A stretch of DNA of 64,000 bases from Desulfococcaceae bacterium HSG9 (GCA_030378005.1 JAUCGF010000079.1:29454-93453); one strand, 5' to 3'; shown: positions 52,881-61,904, numbered from the stretch's first letter. The notes: generated from the letters alone by a model not told the origin. Made by a program: numbers and translations.

Positions 52881-53162
52881 TTATTTGGCTTTTAATTCTT
52901 CCATTTCTTTTTTAAGTGATTCGATTTCACTTTTATACTGCTCGGTTTCATTAACTTCAGCAGCCGCTTCTTTTGCTTCTTCTTTTTTATTTTTCCAGTT
53001 GTCTTTGATTTCATCAAATCCAAGATAAAGTGCCAACCCGCCACCCAGTAAAAGCATTATTGGAAGAGCACCTGCCAAAAGTTGCAGAAACTCGCCAAAC
53101 CAAATTGCCAAACCGATGAGACCTAAAACAGCCGCTATTGCACCGCCAATTAACGTTTTCAT
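52881..53162 (-). CDS. small membrane protein with C-terminal coiled coil
   Basis: Not recognised. The 93-residue protein has two close hydrophobic segments (IGGAIAAVLGLIGLAIWFG; LLAGALPIMLLLGGGLALYL), then a charged helix likely forming a coiled coil (YKSEIESLKKEMEELKAK). A ribosome-binding site AAGGAGGG precedes the ATG. Resembles small inner-membrane hypothetical proteins common in this group of bacteria. Confidence 0.7.
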   Translation of the reverse strand: MKTLIGGAIAAVLGLIGLAIWFGEFLQLLAGALPIMLLLGGGLALYLGFDEIKDNWKNKKEEAKEAAAEVNETEQYKSEIESLKKEMEELKAK

Positions 53163-53530
53163 AAACTCAAAACCCTCCTTTAAAATTAATCAATTATCAT
53201 TTTAATTTTTAACTGCCATTTTACAATTCGACATCTGAAAACACTTAAAAATTCTAATATCACATCATTTTTCTTTGCGCAAGTCTAAAATTGAAAGAGT
53301 CTGGTCAATAGTAGAAAAATATCGTGCAAACAATTAAATTTAGATGGGAGAATCACGAACATTCAATTTAGGTTATTACGCCTAATCCAAATATTTACCA
53401 AATATCGTATCTGACCAAATTATATTGTGTTTAATTAAAGATTGCAATCAAATTATTCATTTGTTATCTAAAACATTCTTTAGATGGTACCTTATGATTT
53501 GTTTTACATATCTAATTTAACGGATACCGA
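53163..53530. other. AT-rich intergenic region upstream of plsB-like gene
   Basis: No gene or distinctive repeat recognised; contains the divergent promoters presumably. Confidence 0.3.
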
Positions 53531-53536
53531 TTGCTT

Positions 53537-56182
53537 ATGTCAAAAAAAAAAACACTTTCTTCGGCGATTGTTAGAAAAAAGAGATGGTGGAAATATAAAA
53601 TTTTGAAAGGCTCTTACGATCACTATTTATGTTATCTTCCATCCCCAATTGGCTATATAGCCTCCTTTCTTCTGAAGCGTTTTTATTCTGGAATTGACTT
53701 GCGCAAAGGCCAGATTCGAAACATCACCGATATTCCTGATAATGCCATTATCGTATATACTGGCAAATATAAGAGCTATTTTGAATTTTTATTTTATCAT
53801 ACGCATTATCAAGCCATAAAAATCGCATCACCTGTCATCGGCATTGATTATAAAGTGATTATCTGGCAACCTGTCAGTCGTATTTTAAGAATCATTCTGG
53901 CGCATGCAGATTATTTTTTACGAAATTTTTCTTTTCCCAGCCCTTATAAAAATAAATATATTAAGAATGAATTACTTAAAGGTCGTTCAGCCTTAGTATC
54001 ACTGATTGACAGGCGCACTTTTTATCGCTTTTTTGTCAAAAAACACACAGACCCGCTTTGCCATTTAATTGAACTTCAGAATTCTGCGGATCGTCCTGTT
54101 TTTATCATTCCTCAACTTTTTCTTTTCAGCACAAATCCGCCCAAATCAATTCCGTCACTTGTTGATATTTTTTTCGGAACAGCGGAAAAACCGGGCGTAT
54201 TGAGACGTTTTTTTACGCTGTTCAACAATCCTAACACGATCGTTGTAGAGATTGCAGAACCTTGCAATTTGCAAACGTTTTTAGACGATCCTCAAAACAG
54301 CGCTCAAAGCATTGAACAGCAGGCGGTGCTTCTGAGACGTTTTTTGTTAAACCGGTTGAACCGCCTTCGCCAAAGCATCACCGGCCCGGTTATAAAATCA
54401 CCTCAAGAGTTGAAACAAAGCATTCTTACAGGGGATCGTCTTCGTAAAATTATGGAGCATTATTCTGAAAGAAATGACGCCCCGATTTACAAGGTGCATA
54501 AAGAAGCGGATGCCTATCTTGATGAAATCGCCGCTCAGTATAATCCGCGTATTGTTAAATTTCTATACATGACCGTCAGGTGGATTATCAAATTGATGTT
54601 TGAGGGGATAGTGATTAACAATGATGTGCTGAGACAGGCTAAAAATATGTCTCAGCAAGGCCCGTTAATCTTCGCACCTTGCCACAAAAGCCACATTGAC
54701 TATTTGGTGCTGGATTATATCCTATATAATAATAACATGCCATGCCCTCACGTAGCGGCCGGCGCCAATCTTTCAATATGGCCTTTAGGAGCGCTATTCA
54801 GAGGTGCCGGCGCTTTTTTTATCCGACGCACTTTTAAAGGCTCTGCAATGTATCCCAAAGTGTTTTCAGAATATATTTATACATTGCTTCAAGAAGGCTT
54901 TAATCTTGAATTTTTCATAGAGGGCGGACGGAGTCGCACCGGTAAATTGATCGCACCTAAATTCGGCCTGCTATCAATTCTGCTAAATGCCTACAAAAAT
55001 GGCGCTTGTGATGATTTGATTATTGTGCCCGTTTTTATTGGATATGATCGTGTTCCTGAAGAAAATGCGTATCTGCACGAAATTGGAGGCGGTAAGAAAA
55101 AGCCGGAAAGCTTTCTTCAGGTCATTAAAGCACGCAAATTGTTAAAGAAAAGGTATGGCAAAATATATGTCAATTTTCACGAACCTTTTTCACTGAAAGC
55201 ATATTTAAATCAGTACAAAGTACCTTTTGAAAAAATGAGAACCAGGGGGCGTTACGAACTATGCCGTAATCTGAGTTACCGTATCTTAAATGCGATTGAT
55301 CGCGTTTCATTTGTCACTCCCCATGCTTTGGTTGCAAGTGTTTTGTTGAACAGTCCCAAAAAAAGCATCACCCATCAGTATTTAAAGGCTCAATTGGAAT
55401 TTTACCTGAATTATCTGATTTCACAAAGGGCCGAGCTTGCTGACACCTTACTTCTCGATCCGGATTATGCGATTTCACAGGCATTGGACTCCTATATTCA
55501 ACGTAAGCTCATCATTCGTGTAACTGATAAATATTCTTATCCCCCTGACGAAGACACTGTTTCCGGTGTCTATTATACCGTAATTGACAATAAACGCCCT
55601 ATTTTGGAATTATATAAAAATAACTGTATTGTATTTTTTATACCCGCGGCTTTTACTTCACTTGTAATTCTTAAAAAGGATGCTTTTCAATTTTCCGCCA
55701 GTGATCTTCACTCGGATTATGCTTTTTTACAGGAGTTTTTCAAATATGAATTCGCCTATAACGTTAAAAGCACTCCCGAATATTCGGTTCGTAAAAATGT
55801 AAAAGCATTTATTGATGACGCTATCCTGATTCCGCATCCGACATTACCGGACACCTATAATATTACAGCGGCTGGATATCGCAAACTGCGTTTTCTGGCC
55901 GCTTTTGTAAAAACCTATTTCGAATCTTACCGGATTGCTTTAAACTATTATCTCCATCTGGCCCAAAATGGCAAAAAATCAAAAGATCATATAAAAAAGA
56001 TTGCCTCCATTGGCCATAGTATGTACAAAAATAAGGAAATTGAACGCTCAGAAGCACTTTCTGAGATTACCTACAAAAACGCTGTTAAATATTTTCATTA
56101 CCATAAGATTGAAACAAAAAAACATAATGATAAACTGCAATATTATAACGAAGCAATTTATAATCACCTAAAATTTTTGTAA
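53537..56182 (+). CDS. plsB: glycerol-3-phosphate acyltransferase (PlsB-type)
   Basis: Membrane-associated enzyme making lysophosphatidate, the first step of phospholipid synthesis. The 881-residue length suits PlsB. The acyltransferase core carries LIFAPCHKSHIDYLVLDY (HxxxxD block I, about residue 382), GALFRGAGAFFIRRTF (block II), FFIEGGRSRTGKLIAPKFG (block III) and VPVFIGYDRVPEE (block IV). N- and C-terminal extensions are present as in PlsB. ATG 53537 is preferred to the TTG two codons earlier. Confidence 0.92.
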   Translation: MSKKKTLSSAIVRKKRWWKYKILKGSYDHYLCYLPSPIGYIASFLLKRFYSGIDLRKGQIRNITDIPDNAIIVYTGKYKSYFEFLFYHTHYQAIKIASPVIGIDYKVIIWQPVSRILRIILAHADYFLRNFSFPSPYKNKYIKNELLKGRSALVSLIDRRTFYRFFVKKHTDPLCHLIELQNSADRPVFIIPQLFLFSTNPPKSIPSLVDIFFGTAEKPGVLRRFFTLFNNPNTIVVEIAEPCNLQTFLDDPQNSAQSIEQQAVLLRRFLLNRLNRLRQSITGPVIKSPQELKQSILTGDRLRKIMEHYSERNDAPIYKVHKEADAYLDEIAAQYNPRIVKFLYMTVRWIIKLMFEGIVINNDVLRQAKNMSQQGPLIFAPCHKSHIDYLVLDYILYNNNMPCPHVAAGANLSIWPLGALFRGAGAFFIRRTFKGSAMYPKVFSEYIYTLLQEGFNLEFFIEGGRSRTGKLIAPKFGLLSILLNAYKNGACDDLIIVPVFIGYDRVPEENAYLHEIGGGKKKPESFLQVIKARKLLKKRYGKIYVNFHEPFSLKAYLNQYKVPFEKMRTRGRYELCRNLSYRILNAIDRVSFVTPHALVASVLLNSPKKSITHQYLKAQLEFYLNYLISQRAELADTLLLDPDYAISQALDSYIQRKLIIRVTDKYSYPPDEDTVSGVYYTVIDNKRPILELYKNNCIVFFIPAAFTSLVILKKDAFQFSASDLHSDYAFLQEFFKYEFAYNVKSTPEYSVRKNVKAFIDDAILIPHPTLPDTYNITAAGYRKLRFLAAFVKTYFESYRIALNYYLHLAQNGKKSKDHIKKIASIGHSMYKNKEIERSEALSEITYKNAVKYFHYHKIETKKHNDKLQYYNEAIYNHLKFL

Positions 56183-56193
56183 AAACCAGAAGA

Positions 56194-56215
56194 GGAGTGC
56201 AAACTTCAGTTTGCG
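56194..56215. repeat. dispersed GGAGTGC...TTTGCG element, left arm
   Basis: GGAGTGCAAACTTCAGTTTG plus CG; the arm itself contains a small palindrome GCAAACTTCAGTTTGC. Lies between plsB and the murU-amgK gene. Confidence 0.6.
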
Positions 56216-56310
56216 CCACAGTTTAGCAAAAAGCATGACATTGATTTTGCCAATTTGAGTTCATTCAAAGAGTCAGAGCCAATATCAAATCAACCCTTAA
56301 AACTTAAAAA

Positions 56311-58008
56311 ATGAAAGCACTAATCCTTGCCGCCGGTTTCGGCACCCGCCTGCGTCCCTATACAGATACGACCCCTAAACCGCTGTTTAGCATTAACGGA
56401 CGCCCTCTTCTGGATAAGCTGATAGCGGCTTTGCGACTGGCCGGATGCGATACCATTATTATTAATACCCATCATTTATCTTTACGAATTGAATCTTTTT
56501 TGAAATCTGGGTCTTACCCTTTTCCGGTGCTTTTACGCCATGAACCTAAAATACTCGGCACGGGCGGAGCGATAAAAAACATTGCTGACCTTTTGGATAA
56601 TCTGCCTTTTTTGGTCATCAACAGCGACATCATAACCGATATTGATTTGCGGAGTGTATATGCGTATCATTTAGAACACAATGCCTTGGCCACGATGGTG
56701 CTTAAAGATGATTCCCGTTTCAATAACGTTCGGGTCAACGCTGATGGTTATGTTGACAGTTTTGACACCGCTATTGAAAAGAAAGGCATTCAATCTGCGG
56801 CGATGACCTTTACCGGAATACAAGTGCTGAATCCCGAAATTACTGATTATATACCGGATAATATTTTTATCACCAGTATTGATATTTATAAACGGTTAAT
56901 AGCGGAACACCGACCCATAAAAGCGTTTATTGCCGATGATTTTTATTGGGATGACATTGGCACGCCGCAACGGTATAGGGATGCAAATATACATTATATG
57001 GCACCCCGGGCATTTAAAAAAGCGTTTTCATATAATACTTGCAAAACGATAACCCGTGAAAAACTAGAAGGAGATGGTTCAAATCGTCTCTGGTATCGTT
57101 TGGCAACAGGGCATCGTAGCCTGATCATGGTCGATCACGGAATCTGTAACGATGTAATGCCATCGCAAACATCCGAACCCCAAGCGTTTATCGCCATTGG
57201 CCGCCATTTACATCAAAAGAGCCTTCCAGTTCCGCAAATTTATCTTTATGACACGTTTGCAGGTCTCGTCTTTTTGGAAGATTTAGGCGACTGTCATTTG
57301 CAACAGGTAATTCGCAATGCTGACCGCCCCGATCAGATCATCGCCTGGTATGAACAGGTGATTGACATGATCATACAACTTTCCCTTGGCGGTTATAAAA
57401 ACTTTGATCTTGCATGGACATGGCAGACGGCCCATTACGATAAGACCTTAATTATAGAAAAGGAGTGCCGCTATTTTATAGATGCCTTTACAAATAATTA
57501 CCTTGGACGCCGCATTCGTTTCGACGATTTAGCCCACGAATTTGACGTTCTGGCTGATGGTGCGCTCAAATTTGCAATTACCGGCTTTATGCACCGCGAT
57601 ATGCAGTCCCGCAATATCATGGTCAAAAATGGCAAGATTTGGTTTATTGACTTTCAAGGCGGACGCAGCGGACCTATACAGTATGATCTGGCGTCTCTCT
57701 TAATCGATCCTTATGTTGCTTTGCCTGTTGAAATGCGATCCCATCTGACAGACTATGCAATTCAAACACTGTCATCTTTAATGACCATTGATTCTGAGCA
57801 ATTTAAGGAATGTTACTATCATTGTGCGCTGGCAAGAAACCTTCAAATATTGGGCGCTTTCGGTTTTTTGAGTAAAGTCAGAGGGAAAAAGGATTTTATA
57901 CAATATATTGCTCCGGCGCTTCAAACACTGAAAAATCTTATGAATACATCCAATGCAAATAAATTTCCCAAATTAAAAAAACTTGTTTCAACTTTCCAGA
58001 CAGTGTAA
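56311..58008 (+). CDS. murU-amgK: fused MurNAc-1-P uridylyltransferase and anomeric MurNAc/GlcNAc kinase (MurU-AmgK)
   Basis: Peptidoglycan-recycling enzyme in one chain: AmgK phosphorylates MurNAc at C1 and MurU makes UDP-MurNAc from it. N-terminal nucleotidyltransferase (1-~230): LAAGFGTRLRPYTDTTPKPL, ILGTGGAIKNI, LVINSDIITDI, FYWDDIGTPQRY. C-terminal APH-type kinase (~240-565): VFLEDLGDCHLQ, catalytic loop GFMHRDMQSRNIM (Asp430), metal site WFIDFQGGRSGPIQYDLASL (Asp447). In Pseudomonas these are two separate genes, amgK-murU. With NamZ and MltD in the same window this gives an anhydro-independent MurNAc salvage route. Confidence 0.85.
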   Translation: MKALILAAGFGTRLRPYTDTTPKPLFSINGRPLLDKLIAALRLAGCDTIIINTHHLSLRIESFLKSGSYPFPVLLRHEPKILGTGGAIKNIADLLDNLPFLVINSDIITDIDLRSVYAYHLEHNALATMVLKDDSRFNNVRVNADGYVDSFDTAIEKKGIQSAAMTFTGIQVLNPEITDYIPDNIFITSIDIYKRLIAEHRPIKAFIADDFYWDDIGTPQRYRDANIHYMAPRAFKKAFSYNTCKTITREKLEGDGSNRLWYRLATGHRSLIMVDHGICNDVMPSQTSEPQAFIAIGRHLHQKSLPVPQIYLYDTFAGLVFLEDLGDCHLQQVIRNADRPDQIIAWYEQVIDMIIQLSLGGYKNFDLAWTWQTAHYDKTLIIEKECRYFIDAFTNNYLGRRIRFDDLAHEFDVLADGALKFAITGFMHRDMQSRNIMVKNGKIWFIDFQGGRSGPIQYDLASLLIDPYVALPVEMRSHLTDYAIQTLSSLMTIDSEQFKECYYHCALARNLQILGAFGFLSKVRGKKDFIQYIAPALQTLKNLMNTSNANKFPKLKKLVSTFQTV

Positions 58009-58040
58009 AATTTAAAATTATTCCATAATAAAGGCCCGAA

Positions 58041-58430
58041 ATGTCATTGCTTTCACGTTTATATAAAATTACAATGTCTTATACACCACGTTTCAAGAAA
58101 GCGGATAAAGTGAATCATTTTGATCAAAATAATGCTTCGTCAGATTTTTCAACAGAAGAAAATCAAGAGCCGCAGTCCGATGATAACCATCATGGCAACA
58201 CTGACACCACCGGTACCTTTCCACAACAAGTTGTGCAAGACCTGGCTGAGTTCGGGTTAATACCGCCATCATCTTTGCCTGAAGTAAAGAAAAAATGGAA
58301 AGCTGAGATGAAAAAATATCACTCCGACAAATTTATGAATGACCCTGAAAAACTTAAAGTATCAAAAGAGATTATGCAAATTTATAATGCCGCTTATGAC
58401 AGATTGAAACAATATTATCAAACTATTTGA
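58041..58430 (+). CDS. J-domain protein with HSD in place of HPD
   Basis: 129-residue protein with a low-complexity N-terminal half and a C-terminal J-like domain (about 70-129): LPEVKKKWKAEMKKYHSDKF followed by MNDPEKLKVSKEIMQIYNAA and YDRLKQYY. The helix II-loop-helix III pattern fits DnaJ, but the loop reads His-Ser-Asp instead of His-Pro-Asp (near residue 94), so stimulation of DnaK may be weak. Partner unknown; 32 bases after the murU-amgK gene. Confidence 0.72.
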   Translation: MSLLSRLYKITMSYTPRFKKADKVNHFDQNNASSDFSTEENQEPQSDDNHHGNTDTTGTFPQQVVQDLAEFGLIPPSSLPEVKKKWKAEMKKYHSDKFMNDPEKLKVSKEIMQIYNAAYDRLKQYYQTI

Positions 58431-58475
58431 AAATAATAATGGGCCAAAATTAAAAATAAAATTTGCAATTATGGC

Positions 58476-58504
58476 TTGACATCCTTTTTATCCACTGCTA
58501 TAAA
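58476..58504 (+). promoter_or_regulatory. sigma-70 promoter of the tRNA-Val/tRNA-Asp unit
   Basis: Perfect TTGACA (58476-58481), 17-base spacer, TATAAA (58499-58504). Transcription would start about 22 bases before tRNA-Val. Confidence 0.8.
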
Positions 58505-58532
58505 AGAAGAATATTTGGTTGGTCTAAATCAT

Positions 58533-58608
58533 GGGCGGGTAGCTCAGTTGGGAGAGCATCGGCCTTACAAGCCGAGGGTCACAGGTTCAAGCCCTGTTCC
58601 GCCTACCA
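58533..58608 (+). tRNA. tRNA-Val (anticodon TAC)
   Basis: Full cloverleaf of 76 bases including encoded CCA. Acceptor GGGCGGG pairs with TCCGCCT (two G-U pairs), D-stem GCTC/GAGC, anticodon stem TCGGC/GCCGA around loop CTTACAA giving anticodon TAC, T-arm ACAGG-TTCAAGC-CCTGT. Confidence 0.97.
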
Positions 58609-58634
58609 ACATATATCATATTTTTGTTTTTTAC

Positions 58635-58713
58635 GGGGGTGTAGCTCAGTTTTGGTTAGAGCGCCGGCCTGTCAAGCCGGAGGTCGCGGGTTCAAGTCCC
58701 GTCACTCCCGCCA
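58635..58713 (+). tRNA. tRNA-Asp (anticodon GTC)
   Basis: 79 bases including CCA. Acceptor GGGGGTG pairs with CACTCCC, anticodon stem CCGGC/GCCGG with loop CTGTCAA giving GTC, T-arm GCGGG-TTCAAGT-CCCGT. The D-loop (AGTTTTGGTTA) is a little longer than average. Follows tRNA-Val by 26 bases, so one transcript. Confidence 0.97.
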
Positions 58714-58948
58714 TTATATGGTAGCATAAAAATGATTTCTTCCCAGTTTTTATATTTTACTTCATCCTTCTTCTCGCTCATCTTTTCATTTCTCAGCGTT
58801 AGTTTATATGCGCATACTTAACTATATTTCTGTGTTGCAATTTTTTTCAAATATGCTATTATGTCGCTGATTATCATTTGAGCTTATATAATCCCTAACC
58901 CCTAATCTCGTAAACTTAATAATCTGAAAGAATGTAAAGAGAGTTGCT

Positions 58949-59602
58949 ATGATGAAAATAAAAATCAAGCTTCATGACAGATTCCTGTTTTTTGCCATGT
59001 CAGCAGTGCTTATTTTAGGATTAGCCTGTTTAATCGGTTGTTTCCCCAAAAAAAAAATAAACACTGATCCGTATATTAACCGCATGTCGGATGACGTACT
59101 GTATCAGCCAACGAATGGTACAAACAGTAATGAAAAAGAGCGGTATGAACAGGGGCCAAACGAATTCACTACTGAAGAAATTACAGAACGCTCAGAAACT
59201 TTGGCGAGTAACATGGCTGGAAGCGGGGATAATGTTAGTACCGGTGCGCTTAGTTCTGAAATGAAAGCTTTAGTAGACCAAGATATCTATTTTGAATATG
59301 ATAGTTCCCGATTAACGCCTGCCGCTGTTGAAATTTTAAGGAATAAAGCACGGGGGTTGCGCAATTCGACCAATATTTCAGTTGTAATTGAAGGATATAC
59401 AGATAGTCGGGGAACAACCGAATATAACCTTGCTTTAGGCGAACGCCGGGCCGAAAGTGTTAAAGTTTTTCTGTCAGACGCGGGTGTACCCTCTGTACGC
59501 TTGACGACGATCAGCTATGGTGAAGAAAATCCGATGGATTCGGCTGAAAACGAAGAAGCCTGGGCTATAAACCGACGCGTTCATTTTATCATCAAAAAAT
59601 AA
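58949..59602 (+). CDS. pal: OmpA/Pal-type peptidoglycan-binding lipoprotein
   Basis: 217-residue outer-membrane lipoprotein. Signal sequence with lipobox LACLIGC (Cys near residue 31), a polar linker of about 75 residues, then an OmpA C-terminal domain: DIYFEYDSSRLTPAAVEILR, IEGYTDSRGTTEYNLALGER and RRAESVKVFLSDAGV. A terminal NRRVHFIIKK follows. The peptidoglycan-contacting Asp and Arg of GYTDxRG...NxxLGxRRA are present. Either of two adjacent ATG codons (58949, 58952) may be used. No tol genes adjoin it. Confidence 0.87.
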   Translation: MMKIKIKLHDRFLFFAMSAVLILGLACLIGCFPKKKINTDPYINRMSDDVLYQPTNGTNSNEKERYEQGPNEFTTEEITERSETLASNMAGSGDNVSTGALSSEMKALVDQDIYFEYDSSRLTPAAVEILRNKARGLRNSTNISVVIEGYTDSRGTTEYNLALGERRAESVKVFLSDAGVPSVRLTTISYGEENPMDSAENEEAWAINRRVHFIIKK

Positions 59603-59666
59603 GCAGTGCAGTGTACAAAAGTTTCGTATCAGACTAAGGAATACGAATTAAATGAACTTACCATCA

Positions 59667-59720
59667 GGAGTACAAACTTCAGTTTGATTTACCATGACGC
59701 AAGCTAAAGCTTGCACTCCT
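59667..59720. repeat. complete dispersed inverted-repeat element
   Basis: Left arm AGGAGTACAAACTTCAGTTTG (59667-59687) and right arm CGCAAGCTAAAGCTTGCACTCCT (59698-59720) form an imperfect inverted repeat around ATTTACCATGA. Best preserved copy together with 2528-2581; located just outside the ISKra4 end. Confidence 0.7.
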
Positions 59721-59824
59721 TTTCGATCTTACTGAATATGTGTAAGTTATTTTAGTGTGTAATTCAAAACAGTCGGTCATTGAAATTTTTTTAATGATAA
59801 ATCCTGAATAATTTGGTATTGTCT

Positions 59825-60060
59825 CAGTAATTGGCAGATGCCTGTCAGAAATACGGAGTGACTGACGATAACAAAAAACTGACAGGGCCTTTGCTCATAG
59901 AACCGGACGGTTGTAAGATTCGTACCGCGGTGTTCGCACCGATTAAGAATACGGAAGTGGCCTCTCCGATTATGAATCTTCCTAAAAAAGGCAAGACGGT
60001 CAATTGGCGTGATATGCGGATGGGCCCGCCCTTTGGGCGAAGTTACAAAAACTTATGTAG
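59825..60060 (+). pseudogene. ISKra4 transposase, middle fragment (5' of the nested IS)
   Basis: Reads IEPDGCKIRTAVFAPIKNTE, then VNWRDMRMG, then after a one-base shift ARPLGEVTKTYV. This matches the DGCxxRTG ... WR(D/E)VRxGLARPLGE stretch of ISKra4 transposases, with the first catalytic Asp region. The reading frame stops at the IS630 junction and resumes at 60931. Confidence 0.75.
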
Positions 60061-60930
60061 TGCTTTCTCAAAACTTAATTTTAGGATATACAAATTTTAA
60101 TTTGAATCTCGCATCAGAGATTTTCATGCGCCATTCAACGCCCCGCTGCCTCTCATTCACATCAATTGACCATGCTCCGATTTCTCGTTGCAGAGTATCA
60201 ATGTCTCCGATACGACGCGGATGATTTTCCGTTGCTGGTGTCCGCTGACGACTTTCCTTAATTAATTGAACCGGCCGCTCATCCATACATATGACCAGAT
60301 TAGCGGCATTATACGGTTTTTCATAAACTTCCAGCACCTCATCAGCTGCGAACTCGGCGTTGTTTTTCGGCGGAATCACCTGATATTGAATTTTCCGACC
60401 GTTCATGCCATTTTTTTAGTGTCTGACGGACAGTTTCATGACTGATCGACAGCACAATTTTCAATTCGACCACCCGACGCGCCAGCAGGCGTAAAGTCCG
60501 GTTCGCATAACCCGGTGGGGGACTGCCGAGACGAGTCGCTATAATTTCAGCTTCCCGCTCTCCGTTCAATAGTTTCGGAGTCGGTGAACACTCTCTTTTT
60601 TTCCGTCAAGTGCCTGACGGAAACCGTTTGCAACAAACTGCTTTCTGATATTTTCAACTGTTTGTGTACGGCAGCAAAACGCTTCCGCAATTTGTTTGTC
60701 CGTCCAGTTCGAACCGTCGGCATCCGCCTTCAGCAATATATGGGCACGGCGTACTTTTTGACTGCCGCCTTTGAGTTTTTTGATGGTTTTATTCAGGTGA
60801 CGGCGTTCTTCTTCATCTAACCGAACTATGTATTTTTTACGCATAACGCTTTCCTCTCTGATTTTATTTTTCTGGCAATATACATTTTGGGCAGAAAAAC
60901 GCAATTCTAATTTTTAGTTTTGACAAAGCA
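60061..60930 (-). mobile_element. internally deleted IS630-family element nested in ISKra4
   Basis: Terminal inverted repeats TGCTTTCTCAAAACT (60061-60075) and the complement AGTTTTGACAAAGCA (60916-60930). GTAG occurs on both sides (60057-60060 and 60931-60934), equivalent to the TA duplication usual for IS630. Removing the element with one GTAG restores the host transposase frame (TKTYVGMMSSYQEM). At 870 bases it is shorter than a complete IS630 element because the centre of its transposase is missing. Confidence 0.85.
60068..60844 (-). pseudogene. IS630 transposase, frameshifted and lacking its catalytic centre
   Basis: From ATG 60844 (after AGAGGAAAGCG) it reads the N-terminal HTH part (RKKYIVRLDEEERRHLNKTI, SNWTDKQIAEAFCCRTQTVE). 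It then shifts frame to REAEIIATRLGSPPPGYANR and ISHETVRQTLKKW, and again to VIPPKNNAEFAADEVLEVYE and LVICMDERPVQLI (first catalytic Asp). It jumps directly to the C-terminal DTLQREIGAW and SDARFKLKFVYPKI. The segment with the second Asp and the Glu, about 130 residues, is deleted. The stop lies in the left terminal repeat, as is usual for IS630. Confidence 0.85.
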
Positions 60931-61505
60931 GTAGGAATGATGAGTTCGTATCAGGAAATGGCAAGGCGGTTATTCGATGCATCCGGAATGACCCTACGGA
61001 AGTGACAGGTGTGGCGGACGGAGGTATCGGGCTGAAAGCGGAACTTGAAAATCAGTTTCCCGGTTTGCAATTTATTTTAGATAAAACGCATCTTAAAGAT
61101 CATCTTTACGAAACGGTTGAAGCATCAGGAATACCGAAAAAGGATAGGTGGGAATGGGTGCGCCCGTTTAAAAAATATCAGCGAGGGGGTGATCGGAAGG
61201 GTAAAGGAAGAATTGGAAACGGAATATGAATCAGAGCCCGCCCCCGGCTGAAGCGTCTGATCGGCTGTCTGGCTGGATTTTATAATGCATTGAATTATGA
61301 TGAGTTAAAAAAGGAAGGGTATCCGATTAGGTCAGGCGAAATAGAAAACACTCATAAGTCTGTTCCTCAGAAGCGCCTTAAACTTCCCGGAGCATCCTGG
61401 CATCCTGATTCTGTAAACCCGATTCCAGCATTACGGGTGTTGAGAGCGGATAATTGGTGGAAAGACTTTTGGAATGAAAGAAAATTGAGGAAATTAGCAG
61501 TATGA
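60931..61505 (+). pseudogene. ISKra4 transposase, C-terminal fragment (3' of the nested IS)
   Basis: After the junction: GMMSSYQEMARRLFDASGMT, a shift, then EVTGVADGGIGLKAELENQF, ILDKTHLKDHLYETVEA, another shift, and YPIRSGEIENTHKSVPQKRL, GASWHPDSVNPIPALRVLRA, NWWKDFW. These are classic ISKra4 blocks (ADGGxGL, DxxHLKxHLYET, GSGEIExxH). At least three frameshifts make it inactive. Confidence 0.85.
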
Positions 61506-61533
61506 TTTTAACGACTATCTTTAATTACACACT

Positions 61534-61904
61534 GACATAGCCATTATTTTTCTTTTACCGGCTTTTATTCATAGTTTCAGGTTTAACTTCAAATGACCAT
61601 TCTGATTATGAATAAACGGAGTTCGACATAAATCAGATTATAATCACTTACCATTCGCTTAATTTATATGGACTTCTCTCAAATTCAAGTTCCTTGTATA
61701 TTGAGCAGTTCAGCCCTAGTACTCCAATTCGGAAGTTCGCAGCCCCCTTTTTTAAGTTTTAAGGGGTCACCCTTTATAGGTCCATTTGAATGGCTTTGCC
61801 ATGGTTCTATTAAAAAATTCGATAAATTTCAAAATTCGGCTTTTAAGATGCTCTGTTGAAGAAAAAATTCCATGTTTAAGCAAACGCCGTGTTAAAATTG
61901 AAAA
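61534..61904. other. spacer between IS remnants
   Basis: About 370 bases without recognisable coding sequence. It contains GAGTTCGACATAAA (about 61618); a similar AGTTCGACATAA lies at about 63608, outside the ISAs1 remnant. Possibly old IS ends. Confidence 0.3.

Larger units (their letters stand above)
59754..61533 (+). mobile_element. ISKra4-family insertion sequence remnant (interrupted by an IS630 derivative)
   Basis: Ends are marked by imperfect inverted repeats: AGTGTGTAATTCAAAACAGT (from 59754) and the complement of ACGACTATCTTTAATTACAC plus ACT (to 61533). Between them lie two parts of a decayed ISKra4 transposase separated by an 870-base IS630 derivative (60061-60930). Only about 70 bases lie between the left end and the surviving transposase, so the 5' part of the gene was deleted. 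Confidence 0.75.

Noticed and set aside
58463..58729. Two overlapping open frames of about 82-88 codons across 58463-58729
   Set aside because: They run straight through both tRNA genes and their consensus promoter, so they are chance open frames.
61668..61859. 63-codon frame between IS remnants
   Set aside because: No ribosome-binding site, no family resemblance, in clearly decayed mobile-element DNA.
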